A DNA stretch of 64,000 nucleotides from Chloroflexota bacterium (GCA_016234555.1 JACRBJ010000006.1:99828-163827), one strand, 5' to 3'; shown: positions 7,754-15,766, counted from the first letter of the stretch. Notes: generated by a model from the letters alone, not told the origin. Made by a program: numbers and translations.

Positions 7754-8107
7754 TTAAGAACTTTGGATCGCCTTTTTCCCGGCTTGGGCGACATCTGATA
7801 CGCGGTCCAATTGCTCCGCCACCAGCGCCTGACCCTGTTCCAGTAATTCCCTGGCTTTCTGACGCCCGCCGACAGTTAATTTATCCCTGTCCAAACGCAC
7901 CTGCGCCATGACATCTTCCACCATTCCTGTGGTCCGATCGCGCAATTCGATGCTTTTTTCCTGGATTTGCGTTCTGGTATCTTTTCCAGATTGCGGCGCC
8001 AGCAACAGCATTGTCACAGCGCCAGCCAGACCGCCGACCAGCACACCAAGCAGGACGCTAAAAATATTACTCCCACGATATTCGGGTTGTTGATTCTCGT
8101 TGACCAT
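7754..8107 (-). CDS. YtxH-domain protein
   Basis: A 117-residue protein of the YtxH family, named after a general-stress protein of Bacillus. It has one N-terminal membrane helix (FSVLLGVLVGGLAGAVTMLLLAP), then the family motif APQSGKDTR, and a long amphipathic helical tail rich in Gln, Arg and Asp. Its start codon overlaps the stop of the preceding gene (TAATG), and AAGGAG lies inside that gene's end, so translation is coupled. The role in the family is unknown; stress-related membrane association is the usual context and fits the neighbours here. Confidence 0.85.
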   Translation of the reverse strand: MVNENQQPEYRGSNIFSVLLGVLVGGLAGAVTMLLLAPQSGKDTRTQIQEKSIELRDRTTGMVEDVMAQVRLDRDKLTVGGRQKARELLEQGQALVAEQLDRVSDVAQAGKKAIQSS

Positions 8108-8325
8108 TATGTTTTCTCCTTATCATCCAAATGTGATGAATATGTTGTTACGATTGTTGTGTCAGGCGGGTATCCCCTGGAGTCTTGATCTCCAAGGTAA
8201 ATACCAGCCTCCCCTTGTTCCTCATCCGTCAATTGAAAGAGACCAGCCAGCCAGCGGAGGATGCCGGCAGAAAAAACGCCCGGTCGCCGCGTATCGCCCG
8301 CTTGTCGGTTGAGGAAATTGTCCAT
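8107..8325 (-). CDS. small hypothetical protein coupled to YtxH
   Basis: A 72-residue hydrophilic protein, rich in Asp, Gly and Thr, without membrane segment. The start at 8325 has a near-perfect ribosome site (AGGAGG, 5 nt away); a longer frame to 8442 overlaps the YggT gene and is not needed. Its stop codon overlaps the YtxH start by one base, suggesting fixed stoichiometry with YtxH. No domain recognised. Confidence 0.6.
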   Translation of the reverse strand: MDNFLNRQAGDTRRPGVFSAGILRWLAGLFQLTDEEQGEAGIYLGDQDSRGYPPDTTIVTTYSSHLDDKEKT

Positions 8326-8339
8326 TCCCGCCTCCTGGT

Positions 8340-8753
8340 TTATCGGGGAGTATGGCTCTCGTTGATCGTGGTCTCTGTAACTGTCGCCACAGCGCCGCGC
8401 GGACGGTAAAAGATCAGCCAGACTATTCTTTCCACCGCCCATGCGATCAAGGCGTAGATGCCCATCGCGAAGAACGAGGAAAGTTCCAGTACCATGCCGC
8501 CGGCTGAAGGCGTTGCGGTCATTCCTTCAAAGGGGAAGAGGAACAGGTAGGTAAACCCATAGATCAGGGCAACGATCGGGCTGTCCGGGTTGGCTCCAAT
8601 CAGTTTCAATCCGATACGAAGCGCAATGAAGGCTTCGAGTATGCCCAGGAACAACCAGATCAATTGAGAGGCTTTAAAACTGAAGATGCGCTGTTCCCGT
8701 CCTGGTTCATTCTGTGACGTTCTCACTGCCGATACTCTATTTTCATTTGACAT
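8340..8753 (-). CDS. YggT-family membrane protein
   Basis: A 137-residue membrane protein with about three hydrophobic helices, around residues 27-50, 60-80 and 95-117. The pattern LRIGLKLIGANPDSP...FTYLFLFPFEGM is typical of YggT-type proteins, in which R...NP..P precedes a short re-entrant region. YggT proteins are linked to membrane homeostasis and osmotic stress. The C-terminal tail is hydrophilic. It lies 14 nt upstream of the 8107-8325 gene on the same strand. Confidence 0.75.
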   Translation of the reverse strand: MSNENRVSAVRTSQNEPGREQRIFSFKASQLIWLFLGILEAFIALRIGLKLIGANPDSPIVALIYGFTYLFLFPFEGMTATPSAGGMVLELSSFFAMGIYALIAWAVERIVWLIFYRPRGAVATVTETTINESHTPR

Positions 8754-8782
8754 TTTGATGCTTCCTTCCGGCTACCAGTAAT

Positions 8783-8821
8783 TTTTGCCAGCAGGGATGG
8801 GTTACATCCCTGCTGGCAAAA
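8783..8821. terminator. 17-bp hairpin between GlsB and YggT genes
   Basis: A perfect inverted repeat with arm TTTTGCCAGCAGGGATG and a five-base loop. It is GC-rich and flanked by A/T runs on both sides, so it may act as a weak intrinsic terminator or attenuator between the GlsB gene and the YggT operon. Confidence 0.5.
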
Positions 8822-8856
8822 TTCAATGCCGATTGTTACGTCAGCGCCCCTGTCAT

Positions 8857-9111
8857 TTAGCGGCGGACCATCTTGACGATCCACAGCAGAATGACCGCGC
8901 CCACCAGCGTCACCAGCATGGTCGGAATGGTGATGGCGTCATTGATCGTCCCGATACCCAACAGGGGGCTGATGAAGTACCCGGCAATGAACGCACCGAT
9001 GACGCCCACTACGATGTCGATCAGGGTTCCCTGCTGTGAATTGGTATGCATGATCCTGCTGGCAACATAGCCAACAATCGCCCCTGCAATCAAATAGATG
9101 ATGAGATTCAT
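8857..9111 (-). CDS. GlsB/YeaQ/YmgE family membrane protein
   Basis: An 84-residue protein with three hydrophobic helices. The block IIYLIAGAIVGYVASRIMHT, then QGTLIDIVVGVIGAFIAGYF, is diagnostic of the GlsB/YeaQ/YmgE (transglycosylase-associated) family. These are small stress-induced inner-membrane proteins of poorly known role. The start has AAAGGAG nearby. A second member of the family is encoded at 9979-10359, so the cluster holds two paralogues. Confidence 0.92.
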   Translation of the reverse strand: MNLIIYLIAGAIVGYVASRIMHTNSQQGTLIDIVVGVIGAFIAGYFISPLLGIGTINDAITIPTMLVTLVGAVILLWIVKMVRR

Positions 9112-9184
9112 TTTTTACTCCTTTTTATGGTTGATGGTTAGTCGTCTCCCTTCCCGTCGGGAAGGGGTTGTTGTGCCGCTCCGG

Positions 9185-9421
9185 TTATTTGGCGGTGGGC
9201 ACAGTTTTCGCTTTCAGGCTGGCTTCGTATTCCGTCACGCGCTTGTCGATTTCATCGGCGGCGGCTTCACGGGTATAGCCGTACTTTTCCTGGAGCAAGC
9301 CTGCAAGCACATCGAACTTGCCCGCGGCGCGATCCAGATCGTCGTCGGTGAGTTTGCCCCACCAGGCTTTTGCCTCTCCCCGCACTTGCTTCCACTTGCC
9401 TTCGAAAATATCCTTGTTCAT
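9185..9421 (-). CDS. CsbD-family stress protein
   Basis: A 78-residue CsbD-like protein. The family core is clear: MNKDIFEGKWKQVRGEAKAWWGKLTDDDL, then DRAAGKFDVLAGLLQEKYGYTREAA. CsbD proteins are small hydrophilic helical proteins belonging to general-stress regulons such as SigB of Bacillus; their molecular role is unknown. The start is preceded by GGAGGATCAA. It lies between a receiver-like gene and a GlsB gene on the same strand, supporting a stress operon. Confidence 0.93.
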   Translation of the reverse strand: MNKDIFEGKWKQVRGEAKAWWGKLTDDDLDRAAGKFDVLAGLLQEKYGYTREAAADEIDKRVTEYEASLKAKTVPTAK

Positions 9422-9525
9422 AATTTGATCCTCCAGATCATTTGAAAACGCTGCCCCAGTTTATGCCGGCGCTCGGGACAGCGTTGCTGCGCCGGATTTC
9501 AGCTATCTCATTCAGCCAGGTGGCA

Positions 9526-9897
9526 TCAGACAGTGCGAACGCTCGCCGCCGCGAGACGCAGGCGCTCAGCCACACGATCGGGCGTCTCACCTTTACTAAT
9601 AAACGCATCGGCGCCCGCTGAGAGTGCGGCTTGTTGACGGGCATCCAGATGGCTGATGAGAATAATGACCAGCGCGGCTGGGCAAGCCTTTCGAAGTTCA
9701 TCCAGCGCCGCAGTGGGTGAGGTGGGGAGCAAATCCCATTCAACCAACAACATATCTGTTCGGCGGGTTGGCGCTTGCGCCAACGTGGTGAACCAGTCAG
9801 CGGCTTCGCCAACCACTTCCATCTTCAGGTCAAGAAGTACCAGGCGAAGCGCGGAGCGTTCTTCAGGTTTTGCATCGGCTACATATACGCGGGTCAT
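9526..9897 (-). CDS. stand-alone receiver-like protein with altered phospho site
   Basis: A 123-residue single domain with the receiver fold: beta-1 VYVADAKPEE, the beta-3 region MLLVEWDLLP, beta-4 LVIILISHLD and beta-5 ADAFISKGETP with the conserved Lys. Where a receiver normally has the phospho-accepting Asp at the end of beta-3, the sequence reads V-E-W-D, so Glu probably occupies that position and the Asp is shifted by two. It may thus be a constitutive or phosphorylation-independent receiver. There is no output domain. Promoter element copy 3 ends 6 nt before the ATG, so the mRNA may be leaderless. Confidence 0.75.
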   Translation of the reverse strand: MTRVYVADAKPEERSALRLVLLDLKMEVVGEAADWFTTLAQAPTRRTDMLLVEWDLLPTSPTAALDELRKACPAALVIILISHLDARQQAALSAGADAFISKGETPDRVAERLRLAAASVRTV

Positions 9898-9903
9898 ACA
9901 TTC

Positions 9904-9972
9904 ATCTTATGACGAATACTCCCCAGACACATCCTGCGTCTGGGGAGTATTCGTCTCCGCCACTTGGGGGAG
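9904..9972 (-). promoter_or_regulatory. stress-cluster promoter element, copy 3
   Basis: Minus-strand dyad with arms ACTCCCCAGAC and GTCTGGGGAGT, an altered but still paired stem, then 7 nt and TAAGAT (9904-9909). The predicted transcription start coincides with the A of the receiver-like gene's ATG. Compensatory changes in both arms support selection on the paired or dyad structure. Confidence 0.65.
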
Positions 9973-9978
9973 AAGGGG

Positions 9979-10359
9979 TCATTGCAGAAACGGAATTGCC
10001 CTGACGCTGGTGCAAAACGCCGAGGTCGATTCCATCGTCCAGCAGTTGAAATAGACGTAGATTAGCAGGGCAAGGACTACGATCACCACGAATCCGCCGA
10101 TATTGCGGAACAACTTGGAGATCGCCAGCAGGATGACAGCGCCTCCCAGCGATACCAGCAGGGCGGGGATGCTGAAGTTGCCCTCGTTGATCGTGCTGAC
10201 GTTGAAGATGGGGCTTAGAAAATAGCCTCCAATGAACGCGCCCACGATACCTACAATAATATCGGCGATCAATCCCTGCCGGCTATTTGTCCGCATGATG
10301 AGGCTGGCAACCCAGCCAATCACAGCCCCCACGATGATCCATATAAGGAAGTTAATCAT
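9979..10359 (-). CDS. GlsB/YeaQ family protein with C-terminal extension
   Basis: A 126-residue protein. Residues 1-85 match the GlsB/YeaQ/YmgE family (FLIWIIVGAVIGWVASLIMRTNSRQG, then ADIIVGIVGAFIGGYF) and are similar to the paralogue at 8857-9111. An added hydrophobic helix (GGFVVIVVLALLIYVYFNCW) and a short tail follow, about 40 residues beyond the family norm. RBS: GGAGAATAA before the ATG. Promoter element copy 4 lies about 55 nt upstream. Presumed membrane stress protein. Confidence 0.88.
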   Translation of the reverse strand: MINFLIWIIVGAVIGWVASLIMRTNSRQGLIADIIVGIVGAFIGGYFLSPIFNVSTINEGNFSIPALLVSLGGAVILLAISKLFRNIGGFVVIVVLALLIYVYFNCWTMESTSAFCTSVRAIPFLQ

Positions 10360-10415
10360 TTTATTCTCCTGAGTGAATGGTGGCGATACGTAAATCCGAC
10401 ACGTATCACAGATTC

Positions 10416-10484
10416 ATAGTACAACGAACTCTCCCCAGGCGCATCCGACGGTTGGAGAGTGTTTTTCTCCGCCACTTGGGGGAG
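10416..10484 (-). promoter_or_regulatory. stress-cluster promoter element, copy 4
   Basis: Minus-strand dyad with arms ACTCTCCAACCG and CGCCTGGGGAGAGT, imperfect here, followed by 7 nt and TACTAT (10416-10421). It precedes the long GlsB/YeaQ gene and follows the DUF3267 stop codon. Confidence 0.55.
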
Positions 10485-10496
10485 GATCAATGTATT

Positions 10497-11108
10497 TCAC
10501 TGTGTCGGCGAGAACACTCGTATGCCGTCCCGCTCGTCCATGATATACGCCGTGGCTGCATAGCGCAGTACGACCATTGTTATCCACATATCTCCCACGG
10601 CTCCGCTGGCATTGACGATTCCGTAGACGGCCAATAAAGCCACCCATGCTGTTCCCTGCAAGACCCACATGCCCAGAACGACCAGCACGCTGATGAAGAC
10701 GAACGGCGCAAGCGCTATGGCTACATAGTTGTTTCTACTGTAGGCGTACCCGGGCGATGTGGCATATAACATCAGCCCTTTCCAGATAATGCCATATTTA
10801 GGTCTTGCTCCAAATATCTGCATGACCAACCCGTGAGTCAGCTCATGTAAAACGAACGTCAATAAAATTCCTGCGATAGCCAGGCTGATTTCACCGAGAC
10901 CTAATCTGACGCTACCGTCCGATGACAGCTTTCCCAGGCTGGTCGCCAAACTGGAAAAGATCATCCCAAAGATGATGAAAAGGATTATTCCAAGGATATT
11001 CAAGATGATCACTCGAAAGGGTTTTCCTGTCACTTTCCAGGAAAAGACTTCCTGATAACCCTCAGGTAATGCTCCCGAGGCAGAAATCTGGTCAATTATT
11101 TTTTGCAT
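10497..11108 (-). CDS. DUF3267 putative membrane zincin
   Basis: A 203-residue membrane protein with about four to five helices. The HELTHG motif (about residues 88-93) sits inside a membrane helix and matches the zinc-binding HExxH of DUF3267 proteins, which resemble site-2-type metalloproteases. The later ATSPGYAYSRNNYVAIALAPF and ASGAVGDMW blocks are also family features; Asp in the last may be the third metal ligand. It would be an intramembrane peptidase, substrate unknown. It is the second intramembrane protease in this cluster after the rhomboid. The next gene upstream is 21 nt away. Confidence 0.8.
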   Translation of the reverse strand: MQKIIDQISASGALPEGYQEVFSWKVTGKPFRVIILNILGIILFIIFGMIFSSLATSLGKLSSDGSVRLGLGEISLAIAGILLTFVLHELTHGLVMQIFGARPKYGIIWKGLMLYATSPGYAYSRNNYVAIALAPFVFISVLVVLGMWVLQGTAWVALLAVYGIVNASGAVGDMWITMVVLRYAATAYIMDERDGIRVFSPTQ

Positions 11109-11129
11109 GGAGTTCCTGAATTCCTTTTT

Positions 11130-11360
11130 CTAGCTTTCTACATTTTGAGACTTCCATCTTTTATACGCTGCAATTTCCTTTGCTGTGTGGGAATCGCATG
11201 CAACCAGCGGATGCCTTTCATCAGCCACGATATGTCCGCCGGGGCTGGTCACTGTGCAATCCAGAAATTTGCCTTCCGCGGTATACACAACAAGAAGGTT
11301 GAATAATTTGGCGCATACAATACATCCATGGATCTCGACTACATTTTTGTTTTCAGACAT
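11130..11360 (-). CDS. small cysteine-containing hypothetical protein
   Basis: A 76-residue soluble protein with a CxxC-like pair (GCIVCAKLFN) near residue 13 and two more Cys at about 35 and 55. It could bind a metal or form a disulfide. The beta-rich centre (LLVVYTAEGKFLDCTVT) and the segment HPLVACDSH give no recognised family. It has a strong ribosome site (AGGAGG, 5 nt) and promoter element copy 5 upstream. Probably co-transcribed with the DUF3267 gene downstream. Confidence 0.6.
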   Translation of the reverse strand: MSENKNVVEIHGCIVCAKLFNLLVVYTAEGKFLDCTVTSPGGHIVADERHPLVACDSHTAKEIAAYKRWKSQNVES

Positions 11361-11437
11361 GACGCCTCCTAAAAAAAGAACTTCCTGAAGATTGGGAAGT
11401 GAGTCAAACCGTCAGGAGAATATCTAATGATGAATCC

Positions 11438-11505
11438 ATCCTACAACAAACCTTCTCCAATCGCATCCATCGGCTGGGGAAGGTTTGTCTCCGCCACTTG
11501 GGGGG
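11438..11505 (-). promoter_or_regulatory. stress-cluster promoter element, copy 5
   Basis: Minus-strand dyad with arms CCTTCCCCAGCCGA and TCGGC/ATTGGAGAAGG, less perfect than copy 1, then 7 nt and TAGGAT (11438-11443). It lies upstream of the 11130-11360 gene. The remaining bases between 11506 and 11617 hold nothing I can identify. Confidence 0.55.
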
Positions 11506-11617
11506 CATTTTGAAGCCGCGAGTTGGTCTGAGTCCGGTATGGTGAATTCCAGCAGGGGCGCATTTTTCATGGGATAAATTGAGTTGACATACAGGATTAT
11601 CGCGGCTGCGTTATGGA

Positions 11618-11869
11618 CTAATCACGTATTACCGGTTGCCCATTCCACAAGCGGGTATTGGATATCCTGGAGACATTCCCGGTCTGGGCGTCGGATATCA
11701 TTCTTGTAAACACTCGTCCGTCATTTAATTGAACATATTCAACAGCTTCCCCCGCCTGATTGGTATCAAACTGGCGCGCTTTTATCAAAAACTCTTTGGT
11801 ATAAGCACAAAGCCAATTGATGATCATTTCTCGAAAGATGTCGCCATCTATTTCGTATTGAACTGCCAT
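11618..11869 (-). CDS. small hypothetical protein
   Basis: An 83-residue soluble alpha/beta protein with no recognised domain. It starts MAVQYEIDGDIFREMI and has the segment YVQLNDGRVFTRMISDAQTG in a likely beta-hairpin. RBS TTAGGAG lies upstream of the ATG. It is the last gene of a run that begins with the two paralogous genes at 11912 and 12382, 42 nt downstream of the former. Confidence 0.55.
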   Translation of the reverse strand: MAVQYEIDGDIFREMIINWLCAYTKEFLIKARQFDTNQAGEAVEYVQLNDGRVFTRMISDAQTGNVSRISNTRLWNGQPVIRD

Positions 11870-11911
11870 ATCCTGACTCCTAACTCAATGGCGCGGAGTT
11901 CCTTTTTGCGT

Positions 11912-12391
11912 TCAAGCCACCAGGCGATTGAAGAAGGAACGATAATGCTGCAAAGCCCTGCGGAGGTCCTCGGTGGTGACATCATTGCCTTGTTTCCACT
12001 GACTCTCCAGCGAGCCATGTTCACTGGCAAACATCCGGGTAATTTTCTCGACCACTTCAGATACCAGCGCATCCGCCTGTTGGACAGCGGAGCGCGGTTC
12101 GTCCACAAACCCGCCCTGGACCTCATTCCAGCGTGCGCGGAGATCCTCGGATACGTTACGGTCAAGCAACGCCGCTAATGCTCCGACACTCGTGTCAATA
12201 AGAGCCTTGTGGGTAACCGTCTCAGCCATCGGGATCGCATCGACAATGACTTCGTCCAGTGGGTCAACATCAACAATATTTCCGCGCATCAACTCCTTGC
12301 GGATACGGGCTTCATCCAGGGGGGAATGGTCATCAAAAGGCTCTGAATTTATTATGATTGGGCTGGTCGTGCTTTGTATACTCATTGCCAT
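11912..12391 (-). CDS. hypothetical protein, paralogue of the next gene upstream
   Basis: A 159-residue soluble protein. After a variable N-terminus, residues about 85-155 contain RARWNEVQGGFVDEPRSAVQQADALVSEV and end LRRALQHYRSFFNRL. The same pattern occurs in the membrane-anchored protein at 12382-12945, so the two share a helical domain. The gene overlaps the end of that gene by 10 nt, so the pair is coupled. Start codons at 12391 and 12385 are both possible; AAGGAA favours either. No known function is assigned to this domain. Confidence 0.65.
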   Translation of the reverse strand: MAMSIQSTTSPIIINSEPFDDHSPLDEARIRKELMRGNIVDVDPLDEVIVDAIPMAETVTHKALIDTSVGALAALLDRNVSEDLRARWNEVQGGFVDEPRSAVQQADALVSEVVEKITRMFASEHGSLESQWKQGNDVTTEDLRRALQHYRSFFNRLVA

Positions 12392-12945
12392 ATTTCCTTA
12401 TGCAACACTGCTTTTGATCCGAGCAATTCCTCGAACAGAGACCGGTAATAGATCATTGCCTGCCTTAATTCTTCGGTATCTGCCAGGCGCTTTTCATTCT
12501 CGACGGCGATCGCCCGCGCGGCGCGATAATTGCTCACCAATGCCGGGTAACTGACTGAAACATCAGCCGCCCGCTGTTCGAAATCGGACATTGGATAGTT
12601 GCGAAGCTGCATGACTTCCATGATCAAGCCGTCCGCGTCCACGATTGCCTGCCCTGGCTCATCGACAAATTTGGTTTGGACAGACGCCCAATCAGCCTGA
12701 TAACGCTCCTGCTCGGTGATCGAAAGCGGGCGAATGTTCAAAGCTTTTACATACTCCTGCCGTTCATTCAACTCCGCTTCAGCTTTCTTCTCGCTCCCCA
12801 GCGTCTCCACAGTGAGGTCATATTCGGTTCCAAATCGATCCTGGAGCCGATTCGAACGATTGCGGACGGCAAAAATCAGCCCCAGTATTACTCCCATAAT
12901 CACCATGATCAGAACAACAGCGATAAAAATATATGCGGTACTCAT
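12382..12945 (-). CDS. membrane-anchored hypothetical protein
   Basis: A 187-residue protein with a single N-terminal membrane helix (YIFIAVVLIMVIMGVILGLIF, split here by no charged residue) and a cytoplasmic helical domain. Residues about 85-180 carry YQADWASVQTKFVDEPGQAI, then DADGLIMEVMQ and a final LRQAMIYYRSLFEELL. This domain recurs in the soluble protein encoded next to it. A strong ribosome site (AAGGAG) precedes the ATG. Promoter element copy 6 lies upstream. It may recruit the soluble paralogue to the membrane, but this is inference. Confidence 0.7.
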   Translation of the reverse strand: MSTAYIFIAVVLIMVIMGVILGLIFAVRNRSNRLQDRFGTEYDLTVETLGSEKKAEAELNERQEYVKALNIRPLSITEQERYQADWASVQTKFVDEPGQAIVDADGLIMEVMQLRNYPMSDFEQRAADVSVSYPALVSNYRAARAIAVENEKRLADTEELRQAMIYYRSLFEELLGSKAVLHKEIWQ

Positions 12946-12949
12946 AGAA

Positions 12950-13076
12950 GGCTCCTTTTATTGGGCGCGCGAAAGTTTTCAGGTTGTTTAATTTCCTTGT
13001 ACCTTTCCATTGTACGGCGCCTGCTCCCCGCCCACATCCATCGGCTGGGGAGAGTTTGTCTCCGCCACTTGGGGGA
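12950..13076 (-). promoter_or_regulatory. stress-cluster promoter element, copy 6, with extended flank
   Basis: The core element spans 13009-13076: upstream block, dyad, 7 nt and TACAAT (13009-13014). The downstream flank at 12950-12988, including GAAAGTTTTCAGGTTG, is repeated beside copy 7 at 15052-15089. Copies 6 and 7 also share the unique ending GGGGAGAGTTTGTC. They form direct repeats on either side of ftsH. Confidence 0.65.
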
Positions 13077-13256
13077 CAAACAACTTTTAGGAATTAGGCT
13101 CTCGGAACTGGAATCTTACCTATACGGCAGGGTATTTCCTACCAACTTTGTGAATTGGTTCTAACAAAGCTATTAAGAGAAAACCCCCTTAACGCGGTAA
13201 CATTAAAGTAGATTTGAGGCAATCCATATCAAATCATTATCAATATCTGAGGAGAC

Positions 13257-15050
13257 ATGAAACAATCTGTTAATCAAGTACTGAATTTCTTTAGAACCCA
13301 CAAGTACGGCAGGATAAGTCTGATCCTTTTACTTCTTGGGCTGATCGCCGCCGGCGCGATGTTCATTCGCTCGATGATGCAGGAAAAGCCAGTTGCGTTG
13401 AGCGTGGTAGCGGCGGCCATTGCAGATGGGCAGGTGGTAAAAATTGAAGAACAGCAGGGGGGTGATACCGTGGTCATTCATTACAAGGATGGGACGCAGG
13501 ACACGACGCGGCGGGATCAATCCTCCTCTTTTTTGGAACAAATGCAGTTTCTTGGCGTAACCAGAAGCCAGATGGCAAAACTGGAATATGAAGTTGTGGT
13601 GTCGAATACAACCACCAGCGATAAGGTTGTCAGTACCGTGATAAGTTTGGCGATGCTCGGCATGATGGGCTTTGCCCTGGCGCGGATGTCCGGTGGCGTG
13701 CTGGGTCGTAAAAAATATGTGGAAGGGGCGATCCCGAATATCAACTTCAAGGATGTCGCCGGCATGGACGAAAGCCGCGAGGAATTGGTGGATATCGTCA
13801 CCTTTCTGAAAGATAACCAGCTTTACGAGCGCATTGGCGCGCGCATGCCGCACGGCGTACTTTTGGCTGGCGACCCCGGAACGGGCAAGACTTTGCTGGC
13901 AAAGGCAATTGCCGGGGAAGCTGGCGTGCCTTTCTTCAGTACTTCCGGCTCTGAATTTGTCGAGATGTTTGTGGGTGTAGGCGCAAGCCGGGTGCGCACG
14001 CTCTTTAAGAAGGCGCGCTCGAAAGCCCCCTGTATTATTTTTATCGATGAGATCGACGCGGTCGGACGCAAGCGTCACGCAGGCGGCGGTGGGGGCGGTG
14101 AGATGGAACAGGATCAGACCCTGAATCAACTGCTGGTTGAAATGGACGGCTTTTCCGCCACTGACGGGGTGGTCGTCCTTGCCGCCACTAATCGTGTGGA
14201 CGTGCTCGACCCGGCATTGATCCGCTCCGGTCGCTTTGACCGTCATGTCAACATCCCCCGTCCCGATGTGAAGGGACGCGTGTCCATTCTGGAAGTCCAT
14301 GTCAAGGATCGACGCCTCGCAGAAGACGTGAATCTCATGGATGTTGCAAAGTCCACCCCCGGCCTGGTCGGCGCGGATTTGGCTAACATTGTCAACGAAG
14401 CGGCGATCATGGCAGTGCGCGGTGGTCGTGATGTGATCTCGGCGCTCGATTTTCAGGAAGCCATCGAAAAATCTTTAATAGGCGGTGTCCAACTAAAGAG
14501 CCGCGTCATCAGCGAAGACGAACGACGCACGATTGCCTATCATGAAGCGGGTCACGCGGTCGTGATGCACGCGACGCCACACTCCGATCCGGTCTATAAG
14601 ATCACGATCATCCCAAGAGGACAGTCGGGCGGCTTTACCATGGCGCTGCCAGAACAGGATGGCATCCTTATGTTCCGCAACCAGATCATGGCGCGTATCA
14701 CCGGTCTCATGGGCGGGCGTGTGGCAGAGGAAATCTTCTGCCATGATATTACCAGCGGCGCGTCCAACGATCTGCAAGTCGCCACACAACTGGCTGAGGA
14801 CATGGTCATGCGCCTGGGAATGAGTATCAGCGGCTTGCGGGTTTTCCAACGCTCCGAAGCGTTTGCAGTGACGCATACCGGACAGAAAACATTTGAAGTA
14901 CTCGATAATGCCATCAATGAGATTTTGGAGGAATGTTATCAAGAGGCAAGGCGGATTATCGGCGAAAAGCGCGACGCAGTCGAGCGGGTGACGCAAGCCC
15001 TGCTCCAACAAGAGACACTGGCACGCGAAGAGTTTCTCGCACTGATATAG
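13257..15050 (+). CDS. ftsH: ATP-dependent zinc metalloprotease FtsH
   Basis: A 597-residue membrane AAA protease that extracts and degrades membrane and misfolded proteins. Seen in order: helix at about 20-38; a short extracytoplasmic domain; helix 125-142; Walker A GDPGTGKT (205-212; the usual second residue Pro is Asp here); Walker B IFIDEID (261-267); second region of homology [19 protein letters not shown] (311-329); zinc site HEAGH (429-433) and the third-ligand region TSGASNDLQ. It ends soon after the protease domain, lacking the usual charged tail. RBS GAGGAG. It is the only plus-strand gene of the cluster and lies between near-identical promoter elements. Confidence 0.95.
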   Translation: MKQSVNQVLNFFRTHKYGRISLILLLLGLIAAGAMFIRSMMQEKPVALSVVAAAIADGQVVKIEEQQGGDTVVIHYKDGTQDTTRRDQSSSFLEQMQFLGVTRSQMAKLEYEVVVSNTTTSDKVVSTVISLAMLGMMGFALARMSGGVLGRKKYVEGAIPNINFKDVAGMDESREELVDIVTFLKDNQLYERIGARMPHGVLLAGDPGTGKTLLAKAIAGEAGVPFFSTSGSEFVEMFVGVGASRVRTLFKKARSKAPCIIFIDEIDAVGRKRHAGGGGGGEMEQDQTLNQLLVEMDGFSATDGVVVLAATNRVDVLDPALIRSGRFDRHVNIPRPDVKGRVSILEVHVKDRRLAEDVNLMDVAKSTPGLVGADLANIVNEAAIMAVRGGRDVISALDFQEAIEKSLIGGVQLKSRVISEDERRTIAYHEAGHAVVMHATPHSDPVYKITIIPRGQSGGFTMALPEQDGILMFRNQIMARITGLMGGRVAEEIFCHDITSGASNDLQVATQLAEDMVMRLGMSISGLRVFQRSEAFAVTHTGQKTFEVLDNAINEILEECYQEARRIIGEKRDAVERVTQALLQQETLAREEFLALI

Positions 15051-15051
15051 A

Positions 15052-15159
15052 GGGCTCTGTTATTGATACGCAAAAGTTTTCTGGTTGCTCTGTGTACGGT
15101 ACTCCCACCCCAAGCACATCCATTGGCTGGGGAGAGTTTGTCCCCGCCACTTGGGGGAG
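15052..15159 (-). repeat. stress-cluster element, copy 7, with extended flank
   Basis: It begins two bases after the ftsH stop. It repeats the flank and core of copy 6 (AAAGTTTTCTGGTTG, the GGGGAGAGTTTGTC ending and the conserved CGCCACTTGGGGGA block). The -10 position has decayed (TACACA, 15091-15096), the 7-nt spacing is lost, and no minus-strand gene follows, so it is probably an inactive duplicate. The bases 15160-15337 hold nothing I can identify. Confidence 0.6.
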
Positions 15160-15337
15160 ATTTAAACAGCAGACCTCAAGCTATTCCTCAAATGAGAAAG
15201 CCTCCCAGTCACCGTACAGTTTGAAAAAAGAGAAGGTTGATCGGCATAGAAATCAGGTAAAGTTGTTTTTTACGAGAAAACATTTTGCCAGGAGAAAACC
15301 ATACCGACCAACCACTTGGCAATGGTGTGTGGGCAGA

Positions 15338-15378
15338 CTACAAAAAAGCCTGCCTCATAAAGGCAGGCTTTTTTGTAG
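15338..15378. terminator. bidirectional intrinsic terminator
   Basis: A perfect 18-bp inverted repeat (arm CTACAAAAAAGCCTGCCT, loop CATAA) whose stem ends in A/T tracts on both sides, so it can terminate transcription in both directions. It separates plus-strand ftsH from the minus-strand DUF3597 gene. Confidence 0.85.
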
Positions 15379-15400
15379 GGAAGCAATAATGTCTTTGTTT

Positions 15401-15730
15401 TCAGTCTAAAAGTGAAGCGGGGATTTTCCCGCCATTTGCAGCAATCTTCTTGAAGAGGGCTTTTCGTAGAGCCTCGTTCTTTTCCGCGCTTCCGCTTTTA
15501 AAACTGGCGTCAACGCCCAGTTCTTTTGCAAGCGCGTCCCGATTTTCTCTGCTGCTGTTCGCGCCGATCATCTTCAAAAAATCGACCACGGAAGTTCTCC
15601 ATTCAATTCCCTTGCCAGCCAGCTTGTCAAATTCGGTGGTAAGGTTAACATCTGATATGGTATTTGCCCCCGGCACCAGACTTTTGATCTTTCCCATGAT
15701 TTTGTCAAAGATGTCACTAAATATGCTCAT
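15401..15730 (-). CDS. DUF3597-domain protein
   Basis: A 109-residue soluble protein matching DUF3597: MSIFSDIFDKIMGKI at the start, then FDKLAGKGIEWRTSVVDFLKMIG, LAKELGVDASFKSGSAEKN and the end KIAANGGKIPASLLD. The family is small and hydrophilic, found in many bacteria, sometimes annotated as LysM-associated; its function is unknown. The start at 15730 has AGGAG 7-8 nt upstream. Longer frames into the repeat upstream are artefacts. Promoter element copy 8 is 37 nt upstream. Confidence 0.88.
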   Translation of the reverse strand: MSIFSDIFDKIMGKIKSLVPGANTISDVNLTTEFDKLAGKGIEWRTSVVDFLKMIGANSSRENRDALAKELGVDASFKSGSAEKNEALRKALFKKIAANGGKIPASLLD

Positions 15731-15766
15731 GTAATACTCCTTTTTTATGATTTGTAATTCAATGTC

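Noticed and set aside
13329..14300. A 323-codon minus-strand frame opposite ftsH.
   Set aside because: It is a shadow of the well-conserved ftsH gene with no ribosome site and His/Arg-rich composition typical of antisense frames.
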